From Ruminococcaceae bacterium UBA5396 (GTDB taxonomy: Bacteria; Bacillota; Clostridia; Oscillospirales; Acutalibacteraceae), in contig DHOG01000080.1 of assembly GCA_002410715.1 (NCBI GenBank), forward strand, positions 1 to 5,826: a stretch of DNA of 5,826 nucleotides, written 5' to 3'. The notes beneath the pieces are model-generated. The model ran no database searches. It was not told where the DNA came from and saw only the letters and a program-made list of their open reading frames with translations. Shown here piece by piece: positions 1-5,003 of the stretch (the first letter of the stretch is position 1; each line of letters begins with the position of its first letter). A program made the translations under genes and the position numbers.

Positions 1-2
1 CC

Positions 3-875
3 AACGAAAAATACAAGGGCGATGCTCTGTTGCAAAAACGGTTTACGGTGGACTTCCTGATGAAAACGATGAAGGTCAACGAGGGCGAAGTTCCACAGTA
101 TTATGTAGAAAATAGCCATGAAGCCATTATCGACCCTACCGACTGGGACCTCGTGCAAGCGGAGATTGCCAGGCGCAAGACGCTCGGCAGAGCCTATAGC
201 GGAAACAGTGTTTTTTCATCAAGATTGGTATGCGGCGATTGCGACAGTTTCTTTGGTCAGAAAGTTTGGCACTCAAACGATGCTTATCGCAAGGTGATAT
301 GGCGCTGTAACGGCAAGTTCAAAGGCGAAAAGAAATGCACCACTCCACATTTGGACATTGAAACTATACAGCAGAAGTTCCTGTTTGCCTATAATCAGCT
401 AATGGAAAATCATGAAGGAGTCATCAGCGACTGCAATCAAATCCGCAACTTAGTTTCGGACTGTACGGAGCTGGATGCGGAGATTGACAAACTGACCGAA
501 GAAATCGAGGTGTTGGCTGAGATGGTCAAAGCCTGCGTTAAAGAGAACGCTGCCTCGGTACAGTCTCAAGAGGAGTACACAAAAAAATATAACGCTCTGG
601 TGAAGCGTTACGAAAAGACCTCCGTACGGCTTGACGCACTTGCCGCCGAGAAGTCACGCAAGCAAGACCGAGACCGTGAACTACGGCTTTTCATTGAATC
701 GATAAAAAAGCAGCCCCTCGTCCTCGAAGTCTGGAGCGAAAGGCTGTGGGTGGGCTTGCTTGACAAAGCTACGGTTTTCCACGACGGCAGAATGGTATTC
801 CAGTTTAAGAACGGCACGGAGATTGAGGTTGAGTTAAAGTCTGCTGTTCGCGAACAATACATATTGACAAAATAA
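3..875 (+). CDS. Large serine recombinase, C-terminal part (5' end outside window)
   Basis: Site-specific DNA integrase/excisionase of the large serine recombinase family, which moves clostridial transposons, ICEs and phages. The frame is open from the window edge, so the TTG at 30 is not the true start; 290 residues are visible. The catalytic serine domain is upstream and not seen. Visible residues 1-60 are the end of the 'recombinase' DNA-binding domain (KVNEGEVPQYYVENSHEAII is a very typical stretch). Residues 75-115 are the zinc beta-ribbon with four cysteines (C77, C80 in CGDC, then C102 and C112). Residues 141-231 are a long charged coiled coil, which in this family controls synapsis and directionality. 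A conserved beta-rich tail (WSERLWVGLLDKATVF) follows, ending at TAA 873. The C-terminus looks complete, and nothing visible is broken. Its position next to an exporter operon suggests it marks one end of a mobile element. Confidence 0.93.
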   Translation, partial: NEKYKGDALLQKRFTVDFLMKTMKVNEGEVPQYYVENSHEAIIDPTDWDLVQAEIARRKTLGRAYSGNSVFSSRLVCGDCDSFFGQKVWHSNDAYRKVIWRCNGKFKGEKKCTTPHLDIETIQQKFLFAYNQLMENHEGVISDCNQIRNLVSDCTELDAEIDKLTEEIEVLAEMVKACVKENAASVQSQEEYTKKYNALVKRYEKTSVRLDALAAEKSRKQDRDRELRLFIESIKKQPLVLEVWSERLWVGLLDKATVFHDGRMVFQFKNGTEIEVELKSAVREQYILTK

Positions 876-892
876 GCTGAATCGTGTATACT
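864..892 (+). promoter_or_regulatory. Sigma-A type promoter for the abrB-like/ABC operon
   Basis: TTGACA (864-869, perfect -35) is separated by 17 bp from TATACT (887-892, 5 of 6 at -10). The -35 box lies within the final sense codons of the recombinase. Transcription would begin near 899. An alternative -10, TATAAT at 893-898, would be 23 bp from the same -35, which is too far. Predicted from sequence only. Confidence 0.6.
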
Positions 893-922
893 TATAATAC
901 ATGTTATACAATTCATACTTAT
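888..922 (+). repeat. Direct repeat ATACTTAT and dyad TATAA-N6-TTATA in the operon leader
   Basis: ATACTTAT occurs at 888-895 and again at 915-922 (27 bp apart). Between them lies TATAA (893-897) with TTATA (904-908), a dyad over the probable transcription start. This could be the autoregulatory site of the AbrB-type protein encoded just downstream. It is A+T-rich DNA, so chance repeats are possible. Confidence 0.3.
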
Positions 923-939
923 TGAACGGAGGATATAAA

Positions 940-1167
940 ATGAATAAACATAAAGGCAAATACGCTTGGACGGTCAAGGTGGGTGAAAAAGGACAAATCG
1001 TAATACCCAAAAAAGCCCGCGATATATTTGACATCAATCCCGGTGACACTTTGATTATTCTGGGTGATGAGCAACAAGGAATAGCAATACCTCCCAAAAA
1101 CGCTTTAACAAAGCTTATTACAACGCTTTTTGATGGCACTATGCCTCAGAGGGAGGACGAGGAATGA
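940..1167 (+). CDS. AbrB/MazE/SpoVT-family DNA-binding regulator
   Basis: A 75-residue transcription factor with one swapped-hairpin beta-barrel (SpoVT-AbrB) domain at about residues 9-52. The hallmark strand-turn KGQIVIPKKARDIF (17-30) is followed by INPGD (32-36) and a hydrophobic strand LIIL. Such proteins bind A+T-rich DNA as dimers. The in-frame ATG at 901 has no ribosome binding site and falls at the predicted transcript start. The ATG at 940 has CGGAGG at 927-932 with a 7-nt spacer, so 940 is chosen. The gene overlaps the ABC ATPase by ATGA, implying translational coupling. It most likely controls its own operon, perhaps by repression relieved when the exporter is needed. A MazE-like antitoxin role is unlikely, since no toxin gene is adjacent. 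The short acidic tail (REDEE) is unremarkable. Confidence 0.88.
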   Translation: MNKHKGKYAWTVKVGEKGQIVIPKKARDIFDINPGDTLIILGDEQQGIAIPPKNALTKLITTLFDGTMPQREDEE

Positions 1168-1889
1168 ACACTATCACAATTACAAACCTTTCAAAAAAGT
1201 ACGGAGGATTTACGGCGGTAGACAATTTGAACCTGACGATTGAGCAAGGCGAATTGTTTGCCCTTTTAGGTGTAAACGGCGCGGGGAAAACCACAACTAT
1301 AAAAATGCTGTCCTGTTTGATTAAGCCAACGAGCGGCAATGCAGTATTGCTCGGTGATAGCGTGAGAGAACACCCGCAAGCTGTAAAAGAGAAAATCAAT
1401 ATCTCGCCACAGGAAACAGCTGTGGCCGCCAACTTATCAGTAATCGAGAATTTAGAGCTCACAGCGGGCATTTACGGTCAAGATATTAAAACCGCAATGA
1501 AAATGACTGAAGAAATGGTGTCACAATTCGGACTTGATGGTGTTCGAAATAAAAAAGCAAAGCAATTATCAGGTGGTATGCAAAGACGGCTCTCTATTGC
1601 AATGGCTTTGATTTCAAATCCACAAGTCTTGTTTCTTGATGAACCCACTTTAGGGCTTGACGTACTTGCTCGCCGGGAATTGTGGGCATCTATTCAAGCA
1701 TTAAAAGGAAAAGTGACCATTGTTCTTACGACACATTATTTAGAGGAAGTGGAAGCGCTGTCCGATCGCATTGGCATAATGGCAAATGGTAAATTGGCGG
1801 CTGTTGGAACGGTAGCTGAATTGACCGAGCAGACCGGCACAAATAAGCTGGAGGATGCTTTTGTTGTTCTTTCAGGAGGTGCGGTATGA
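1164..1889 (+). CDS. ABC-2 type exporter, ATP-binding subunit (DrrA/NatA-like)
   Basis: Cytoplasmic ATPase of 241 residues that drives the membrane partner encoded next. All nucleotide-binding motifs are present: Walker A GVNGAGKTT (36-44), Q-loop glutamine Q82 in SPQE, ABC signature LSGGM (134-138), Walker B VLFLDE (154-159) with catalytic E159, D-loop GLD (163-165), and switch histidine H190 in TTHYLEE. The closest general family is the ABC-2 group that includes drug and antibiotic exporters (DrrA) and Na+ exporters (NatA). This one lacks the long C-terminal extension of many DrrA proteins, ending soon after VGTVAELTEQ. The start ATG overlaps the upstream stop by 4 nt, with GGAGG at 1152-1156. 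It overlaps the permease in the same way. The substrate cannot be inferred from the ATPase. Confidence 0.94.
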   Translation: MNTITITNLSKKYGGFTAVDNLNLTIEQGELFALLGVNGAGKTTTIKMLSCLIKPTSGNAVLLGDSVREHPQAVKEKINISPQETAVAANLSVIENLELTAGIYGQDIKTAMKMTEEMVSQFGLDGVRNKKAKQLSGGMQRRLSIAMALISNPQVLFLDEPTLGLDVLARRELWASIQALKGKVTIVLTTHYLEEVEALSDRIGIMANGKLAAVGTVAELTEQTGTNKLEDAFVVLSGGAV

Positions 1890-2635
1890 GAATTATTTTG
1901 TTTACAAAACGCAATATTAAAGAGATTTTGCGTGATCCTATCAACCTCTTTTTCGGATTAGGATTTCCGTTAATACTTCTTGTGCTGTTGTCTGTCATCA
2001 ACGCCAGTATTCCTCCCGAAGCGAACAATCCGATGTTTTCGATTGAAAATCTCGCACCCGGTTTAGCAATGTTCGGAACTGCATTCATGGCATTGTTTAC
2101 AGGTATGCTGGTATCCAAGGATCGTACTTCGTCTTTCTTAATGCGCTTGTTCGCCTCACCTATGACATCTTTTGATTTTATATTAGGTTATACTTTACCA
2201 ATGCTCGTTATGTCTTTGGCGCAAGCCGCAATAACTTTATTAGCTTCATGTATTGCAGGGCTTGAACTCTCCGGCAATCTCCTACTTGCCATCCTTGTGA
2301 CAATGCTGACCTCGCTTTTGTTTGTGGGGTTCGGTTTATTATTCGGAAGTTTACTGAACGATAAGGCAGTAGGCGGCATTTGCGGTGCATTGCTTACGAA
2401 TGTTGCAGGATGGTTGTCCGGGGTGTTTATTCCGATTGACTTAATAGGTGGCGCTTTCAAAAAAGCGGCTGAAATTCTACCGTTTTATCATAGCGTGCAA
2501 GCAATCAAAGCAACCTTAGACGGTAACTTTGTTGAAATACTGCCGCATTTGATAATTGTATTGGGTTATACGATTGTTATTTTTATACTTGCGATTATTG
2601 TTTTTCACCGTAGAATGAGCGGTGATAAGGCGTAG
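1886..2635 (+). CDS. ABC-2 type exporter, permease subunit
   Basis: Integral membrane protein of 249 residues with six predicted helices at about 20-40, 58-78, 100-124, 131-156, 162-186 and 220-241. This is the usual ABC-2 membrane domain size. A cytoplasmic amphipathic N-terminus (FTKRNIKEILRDP) precedes helix 1. The conserved late region GVFIPIDLI (179-187) and LPFYHSVQAIKA (198-209) matches the ABC-2 signature area before the last helix. The C-terminal HRRMSGDKA is basic, consistent with a cytoplasmic end. The start is set by AGGAGGT at 1874-1880, 5 nt before the ATG, and by an ATGA overlap with the ATPase. It pairs with that ATPase to form a two-gene exporter, probably a dimer of each. 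Drug, bacteriocin or lipid export are all possible. Confidence 0.92.
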   Translation: MRIILFTKRNIKEILRDPINLFFGLGFPLILLVLLSVINASIPPEANNPMFSIENLAPGLAMFGTAFMALFTGMLVSKDRTSSFLMRLFASPMTSFDFILGYTLPMLVMSLAQAAITLLASCIAGLELSGNLLLAILVTMLTSLLFVGFGLLFGSLLNDKAVGGICGALLTNVAGWLSGVFIPIDLIGGAFKKAAEILPFYHSVQAIKATLDGNFVEILPHLIIVLGYTIVIFILAIIVFHRRMSGDKA

Positions 2636-2762
2636 AGTTTATATGATGAGAGTGCTTGAGCTTCCAAGCAAAGCCGCTATTCCGTAAAAATAGGTTCTGG
2701 AACAGAAATGATCCGCAGAGATTTGGATGCTATGGCTGAAATCGATGGCATACAAGAAAAGA
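2636..2762. other. Intergenic, possible decayed coding relic
   Basis: No intact gene. A 6-bp hairpin TGCTTG-AGCTTC-CAAGCA (2653-2670) lies 18 nt after the permease stop but has no T-tract, so it is not a convincing terminator. A plus-strand frame is open from just after a TGA near 2660 to a TAA near 2826 and includes GSGTEMIRRDLDAMAEIDG. It reads more like protein than random sequence but has no start with a ribosome binding site and no family I recognise. It runs straight into the TGCACACCCCT repeats, as if a gene had been cut by an insertion. Confidence 0.3.
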
Positions 2763-2813
2763 TGCACACCCCTTCAAAAAAATGCACACCCCTCCGATAT
2801 TTTGCACACCCCT
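2763..2813 (+). repeat. Three direct repeats of TGCACACCCCT at exact 20-bp period
   Basis: Identical 11-bp copies lie at 2763-2773, 2783-2793 and 2803-2813; the 9-bp spacers differ. The exact 20-bp phase (about two helical turns) puts all copies on one face of the DNA, as in iterons or transposase-binding arrays. IS21-family elements are known to have TG...CA ends with several internal repeats. This array begins with TG and is oriented as a left end would be, so an IS21-like end relic is my first guess. Plasmid iterons are the alternative. Confidence 0.75.
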
Positions 2814-2871
2814 CTATAAATCGTTAAACGAGGGTATGGAGCAAGGCAGAATTTTTCGGAGAAAGTGTGCA
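2763..2871. mobile_element. Possible short IS relic bounded by TGCACAC / GTGTGCA
   Basis: The first TGCACAC (2763-2769) is matched by an inverted GTGTGCA at 2865-2871, enclosing 109 bp that begins with TG and ends with CA. The similarity continues loosely outward (ACAAGAAA before the left copy; TTTCTTGT after the right copy). No transposase gene lies inside, so this would be a deletion derivative or two abutting ends. No target duplication is clear, because the outward sequences are themselves inverted. Inference only. Confidence 0.35.
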
Positions 2872-2960
2872 TTTCTTGTTTCAATGGACCTGCGCGATGT
2901 TGCCATTTTTATGGGAAGGTGCGAAAAAGCCTTATTTCAAGCCATCTTCGGGCATAAAAC

Positions 2961-3005
2961 AAGAACGCTAACCTCGATACTCACTGTATCAAAATTAGCG
3001 TTCTT
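2961..3005 (-). terminator. Nested hairpin, probable Rho-independent terminator (minus strand)
   Basis: AAGAACGCTAA (2961-2971) pairs perfectly with TTAGCGTTCTT (2995-3005), an 11-bp stem. Inside it a second stem, GATAC (2976-2980) with GTATC (2986-2990), closes on the 5-nt loop TCACT. Read on the minus strand the stem ends in TTCTTGTTTT, a T-rich tail. It starts 3 nt after the CCA of the tRNA-like fragment, where a tRNA or tmRNA terminator belongs. On the plus strand the following bases are not T-rich, so minus is favoured. Confidence 0.65.
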
Positions 3006-3008
3006 ATA

Positions 3009-3032
3009 TGGTGGAGGCGAGGGGAATCGAAC
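3009..3032 (-). other. 3'-end fragment of a tRNA-Ala or tmRNA gene (attachment-site scar)
   Basis: Read on the minus strand, this 24-nt segment is position 53 through CCA of a tRNA: G53, T-loop TTCGATT (54-60), T-stem 3' strand CCCCT (61-65), acceptor 3' strand CGCCTCC (66-72), A73 and CCA. The bases that should form the 5' half of the T-stem (GGCA in place of AGGG) do not pair, and no D-arm, anticodon arm or tmRNA body follows at higher coordinates, so homology stops abruptly at the T-arm. U70 within GCCUCCA fits an acceptor with G3:U70, the alanine identity pair, pointing to tRNA-Ala or tmRNA. Integrases commonly recombine at exactly this part of such genes and leave a displaced 3' end as the second attachment site. 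It is not a functional RNA gene. Confidence 0.7.
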
Positions 3033-3235
3033 TGCCTTAGATAATTTATAACTGTTGTTATCTATTCACGATTTGACTTATATATTGCTGATAGCAAGCC
3101 GGTTTCTCATCCGATTCTAGCTAGATAGCGTTATCCATTATTAGTCAAAATCACCTGTTCTTGTCCGGCTTGTGTAACTTGTTTTTATGATGGATTATAT
3201 ATCGGTAGTTGCTATATCTATAGTTTGAATAGATT
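3033..3235. other. Non-coding spacer between tRNA scar and isomerase remnant
   Basis: A+T-rich, with no gene or convincing terminator. It contains an 8-bp inverted repeat CAAGCCGG (3095-3102) / CCGGCTTG (3165-3172) enclosing 62 bp, the palindrome CTAGCTAG (3117-3124), and the dyad ATAAC-TGTT-GTTAT about 3049-3062. These could be integrase arm or accessory sites next to an attachment core, but nothing here is diagnostic. The isomerase operon ends at 3236 without an obvious terminator. Confidence 0.4.
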
Positions 3236-3832
3236 CTATCTTTCATTATCACGAAGTTGTCCTAATGAGCCGCCGGGATGGCGAAGCACATATTCTTCAG
3301 GAGTGATATTCCGCTTTTCCTGTAGGACTACGGACAAGCCCTGCAGTACCAGTGCTTCCGCTAAAATGGATGCTCTGGGGGCTCTGTTTAACGGACCGCC
3401 CTCATTTTTTACTCCGGCTAAAAGATGTGCATCTGCAAAACGTGCCAGCCAGGAATCAGAATTGCCGGTTACCGATATGATTTTGCAGCCGTTATTGCGG
3501 ATAGCAATGGCGGTAGCTTTTAATTCGGCTGTTTCTCCGCTGTTAGAGATACAAATCACTACATCTCCTTCAATAAGCTGGCCACACGAACCGTGAACCG
3601 CTTCGGTACCGTGAAGAAAATAGGTAGGATTGCCGGTTGAGGACATAAGTGAAGCAACATAAGTCGCTACATGTGAAGGTTTTCCGATGCCGGTAATATG
3701 GATTCGGTTGCCTTTTGATTGAGCTTCCCAGATGATTTCGGCAGCTTTATTATAAAAATTGGCATCAATGTCCGAAAAAACCTTATCAAGCTCCTGCTTT
3801 TATAATTCGAGAAATCTGGTTAACGCATTCAT
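3236..3832 (-). pseudogene. SIS-domain sugar-phosphate isomerase (KpsF/KdsD-like), premature stop at codon 11
   Basis: The family includes D-arabinose-5-phosphate isomerase; a related aldose/ketose phosphate isomerisation is likely. Reading from ATG at 3832 gives MNALTRFLEL, then TAA (3802-3800), then uninterrupted frame to TAG at 3236, 198 codons in all. Codons after the stop keep the whole fold: GIGKPSH (48-54), HGTEAVHGSCGQL (74-86), phosphate-binding SNSGET (96-101), and HPGG (185-188). CBS domains, present in E. coli KdsD, are absent, as in single-domain homologues. The start is supported by TAAGGA overlapping the kinase stop, 11 nt before the ATG. The next in-frame ATG is codon 63 (3646), which would remove the first part of the SIS fold and the GIGK motif. 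A one-base change (TAT or TAC to TAA) explains the lesion. A sequencing error is possible. It is the second gene of the kinase operon. Confidence 0.82.
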
Positions 3833-3846
3833 TTTGTTCACAATCC

Positions 3847-4818
3847 TTATTTTAGAGTTTTAAATATTTCAATATCAAGACATTGTTTTTCCATGAATTC
3901 CAGCACATCATCAATCACCGGAAGGCTGGGCTGTGCCCCCATCCGGGACACTGTAATTGCGGCGGTTGCGTTTGCAAATCTCAGAGCATCTTCATGGGAG
4001 GCTCCTATACAGACTGCCGTACAAAAAGCGCCGACAAAGCTGTCGCCCGCCGCAGTAGGATCAACGACTTTCCCATAGTCAAAACAAGGACTCAGGAGGA
4101 ATTCATTTTCATTTCCAAAAGCTGCTCCCCGGTTTCCCATGGTAATCAGAACGTTTTTGACGCCTTTTTCCAGTAAAGCATGGATTGCTTGTTTTGCCGA
4201 AACCGAATCCTTGACCGGTATCCCGGTCAGAATCGCCGCTTCATGCTCGTTTGGCGAGATATATGTAAGCAGGGACAGCAATTCATCCGAAAGGGGAGCG
4301 GCAGGAGCCGAGTTCAGCATGACCGGAACTCCGTTGTCATGGGCAATTCTTGCCACCTCCACGTTTATCTCCATGGGGATTTCCAGCTGTAATAGAACCA
4401 TATCTAACTGCGAAATGGTATCTTTCAAGAAGGCAATATCTGAACATGTAATATCCATGTTGGCTCCGGGTACAACAAGGATTCGGTTCGAGGTTTGCTG
4501 TTCAGTCACCTCCAGTTGAACGTTTCCAATCGCAGTTGGCTTTTGGTCTGAAAGCGCAACCCTTGTAACATCCACGCCGGATTCGGAGACTGACTTTAAG
4601 ATTTTAACTCCGAAATCATCTTTTCCTACCTTACCCGCCATAGCGACCTTGGCACCTAGGCGTGCCGCCTGGACAGCCTGATTCGCCCCTTTCCCACCGG
4701 GTGCAGTCTTAAAATCCAAACCGATAACGGTTTCGCCACTGTCAGGAAATCGATCCGTTGAAACAATTAAATCCATAACAAAACTGCCGACCACCAAAAC
4801 CTTTGGCTTGTTATGCAT
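3847..4818 (-). CDS. Ribokinase-like PfkB-family sugar kinase
   Basis: Cytoplasmic ATP-dependent kinase of 323 residues, slightly longer than E. coli RbsK. Order of motifs: N-terminal strand VLVVGSFVMDL with substrate aspartate D16; PfkB signature 1 region PGGKGANQA (40-48); GKVGKDDFG (62-70); QLEIP (144-148); SPNEHEA (188-194); TMGNRGAAF (226-234); and signature 2 DPTAAGDSFVGAF (253-265) with anion hole AAGD and catalytic base D259. These resemble ribokinase more than fructokinase or adenosine kinase, so phosphorylation of ribose or a similar pentose is likely, but a different sugar cannot be excluded. The start ATG (4818-4816) has AAAGGA 11 nt upstream. The gene is divergent from an AraC regulator and is followed after 14 nt by the SIS isomerase start, suggesting a kinase-isomerase pair acting on the same sugar phosphate. 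Confidence 0.92.
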   Translation of the reverse strand: MHNKPKVLVVGSFVMDLIVSTDRFPDSGETVIGLDFKTAPGGKGANQAVQAARLGAKVAMAGKVGKDDFGVKILKSVSESGVDVTRVALSDQKPTAIGNVQLEVTEQQTSNRILVVPGANMDITCSDIAFLKDTISQLDMVLLQLEIPMEINVEVARIAHDNGVPVMLNSAPAAPLSDELLSLLTYISPNEHEAAILTGIPVKDSVSAKQAIHALLEKGVKNVLITMGNRGAAFGNENEFLLSPCFDYGKVVDPTAAGDSFVGAFCTAVCIGASHEDALRFANATAAITVSRMGAQPSLPVIDDVLEFMEKQCLDIEIFKTLK

Positions 4819-4854
4819 GGTTAATCAATTCCTTTCTCAAAGTATTTCAGTTTA

Positions 4855-4860
4855 ATTATA
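4855..4860 (-). promoter_or_regulatory. -10 box of the kinase-isomerase operon promoter
   Basis: TATAAT on the minus strand, about 37 nt upstream of the kinase ATG. At 17 bp spacing the -35 region reads GAGCAA, a poor match to TTGACA, which fits a promoter that needs an activator. The proximal TATACAGAT repeat overlaps its upstream edge. Confidence 0.45.
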
Positions 4861-4903
4861 TACAGATGTTTTTAGGGTTGCTCGGCATTCCTTATACAGA
4901 TAT
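4859..4903 (+). promoter_or_regulatory. Paired direct repeats TATACAGATRT, candidate AraC-family operator
   Basis: TATACAGATGT at 4859-4869 and TATACAGATAT at 4893-4903, same orientation, 34 bp apart (a little over three helical turns). The left copy abuts the -10 of the kinase promoter; the right copy ends at the -35 of the regulator promoter. AraC-type proteins commonly bind such direct repeats to activate one promoter and repress their own. A looser copy, TATACAAATAT, occurs at 5064-5074 inside the regulator gene. Confidence 0.5.
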
Positions 4904-4931
4904 GGACATTATTTGTCATTTGGAGTATAAT
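4903..4931 (+). promoter_or_regulatory. Sigma-A type promoter for the AraC-family regulator
   Basis: TGGACA (4903-4908, 5 of 6) and TATAAT (4926-4931, perfect) are separated by 17 bp. Predicted start near 4938 gives a leader of about 65 nt. The -35 touches the right-hand TATACAGATAT repeat, which would allow autorepression. Confidence 0.65.
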
Positions 4932-4953
4932 TAATGAATATAAGAGGGGGAAT

Positions 4954-4983
4954 GGGGTTTGTGTCTTTTGGGCATAAAACCCC
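4954..4983 (+). other. Leader hairpin GGGGTTT / AAACCCC before the regulator ribosome binding site
   Basis: GGGGTTT (4954-4960) pairs with AAACCCC (4977-4983) around a 16-nt loop, ending directly before GGAAAGGA (4984-4991). It could modulate translation initiation. The loop is large and matches no riboswitch class I know. Confidence 0.3.
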
Positions 4984-5003
4984 GGAAAGGACATGGATCA
5001 TAA

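Noticed and set aside
901..939. Upstream ATG at 901 as start of the AbrB-type protein
   Set aside because: No ribosome binding site, coincides with the predicted transcript start, and adds residues outside the domain; ATG 940 has CGGAGG at good spacing.
940..1167. MazE-type antitoxin of a toxin-antitoxin pair
   Set aside because: The coupled downstream gene is a clear ABC ATPase, not a toxin.
2653..2670. Hairpin TGCTTG-AGCTTC-CAAGCA as terminator of the exporter operon
   Set aside because: Only 6 bp and not followed by a T-tract.
2763..2813. CRISPR array
   Set aside because: Repeats are 11 bp with 9-bp spacers, far shorter than CRISPR repeats and spacers, and no cas genes are nearby.
2782..3051. 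89-residue plus-strand open frame
   Set aside because: It runs through the phased repeats, the terminator hairpin and the tRNA fragment, has no ribosome binding site and encodes no recognisable motif.
3033..3235. Possible tmRNA body next to the 3'-end fragment
   Set aside because: Read on the minus strand I find no tag-peptide reading frame, no matching T-stem half and no G3:U70-compatible 5' acceptor strand.
3225..3596. 123-residue plus-strand open frame
   Set aside because: Antisense to the SIS isomerase, whose motifs on the minus strand are clear.
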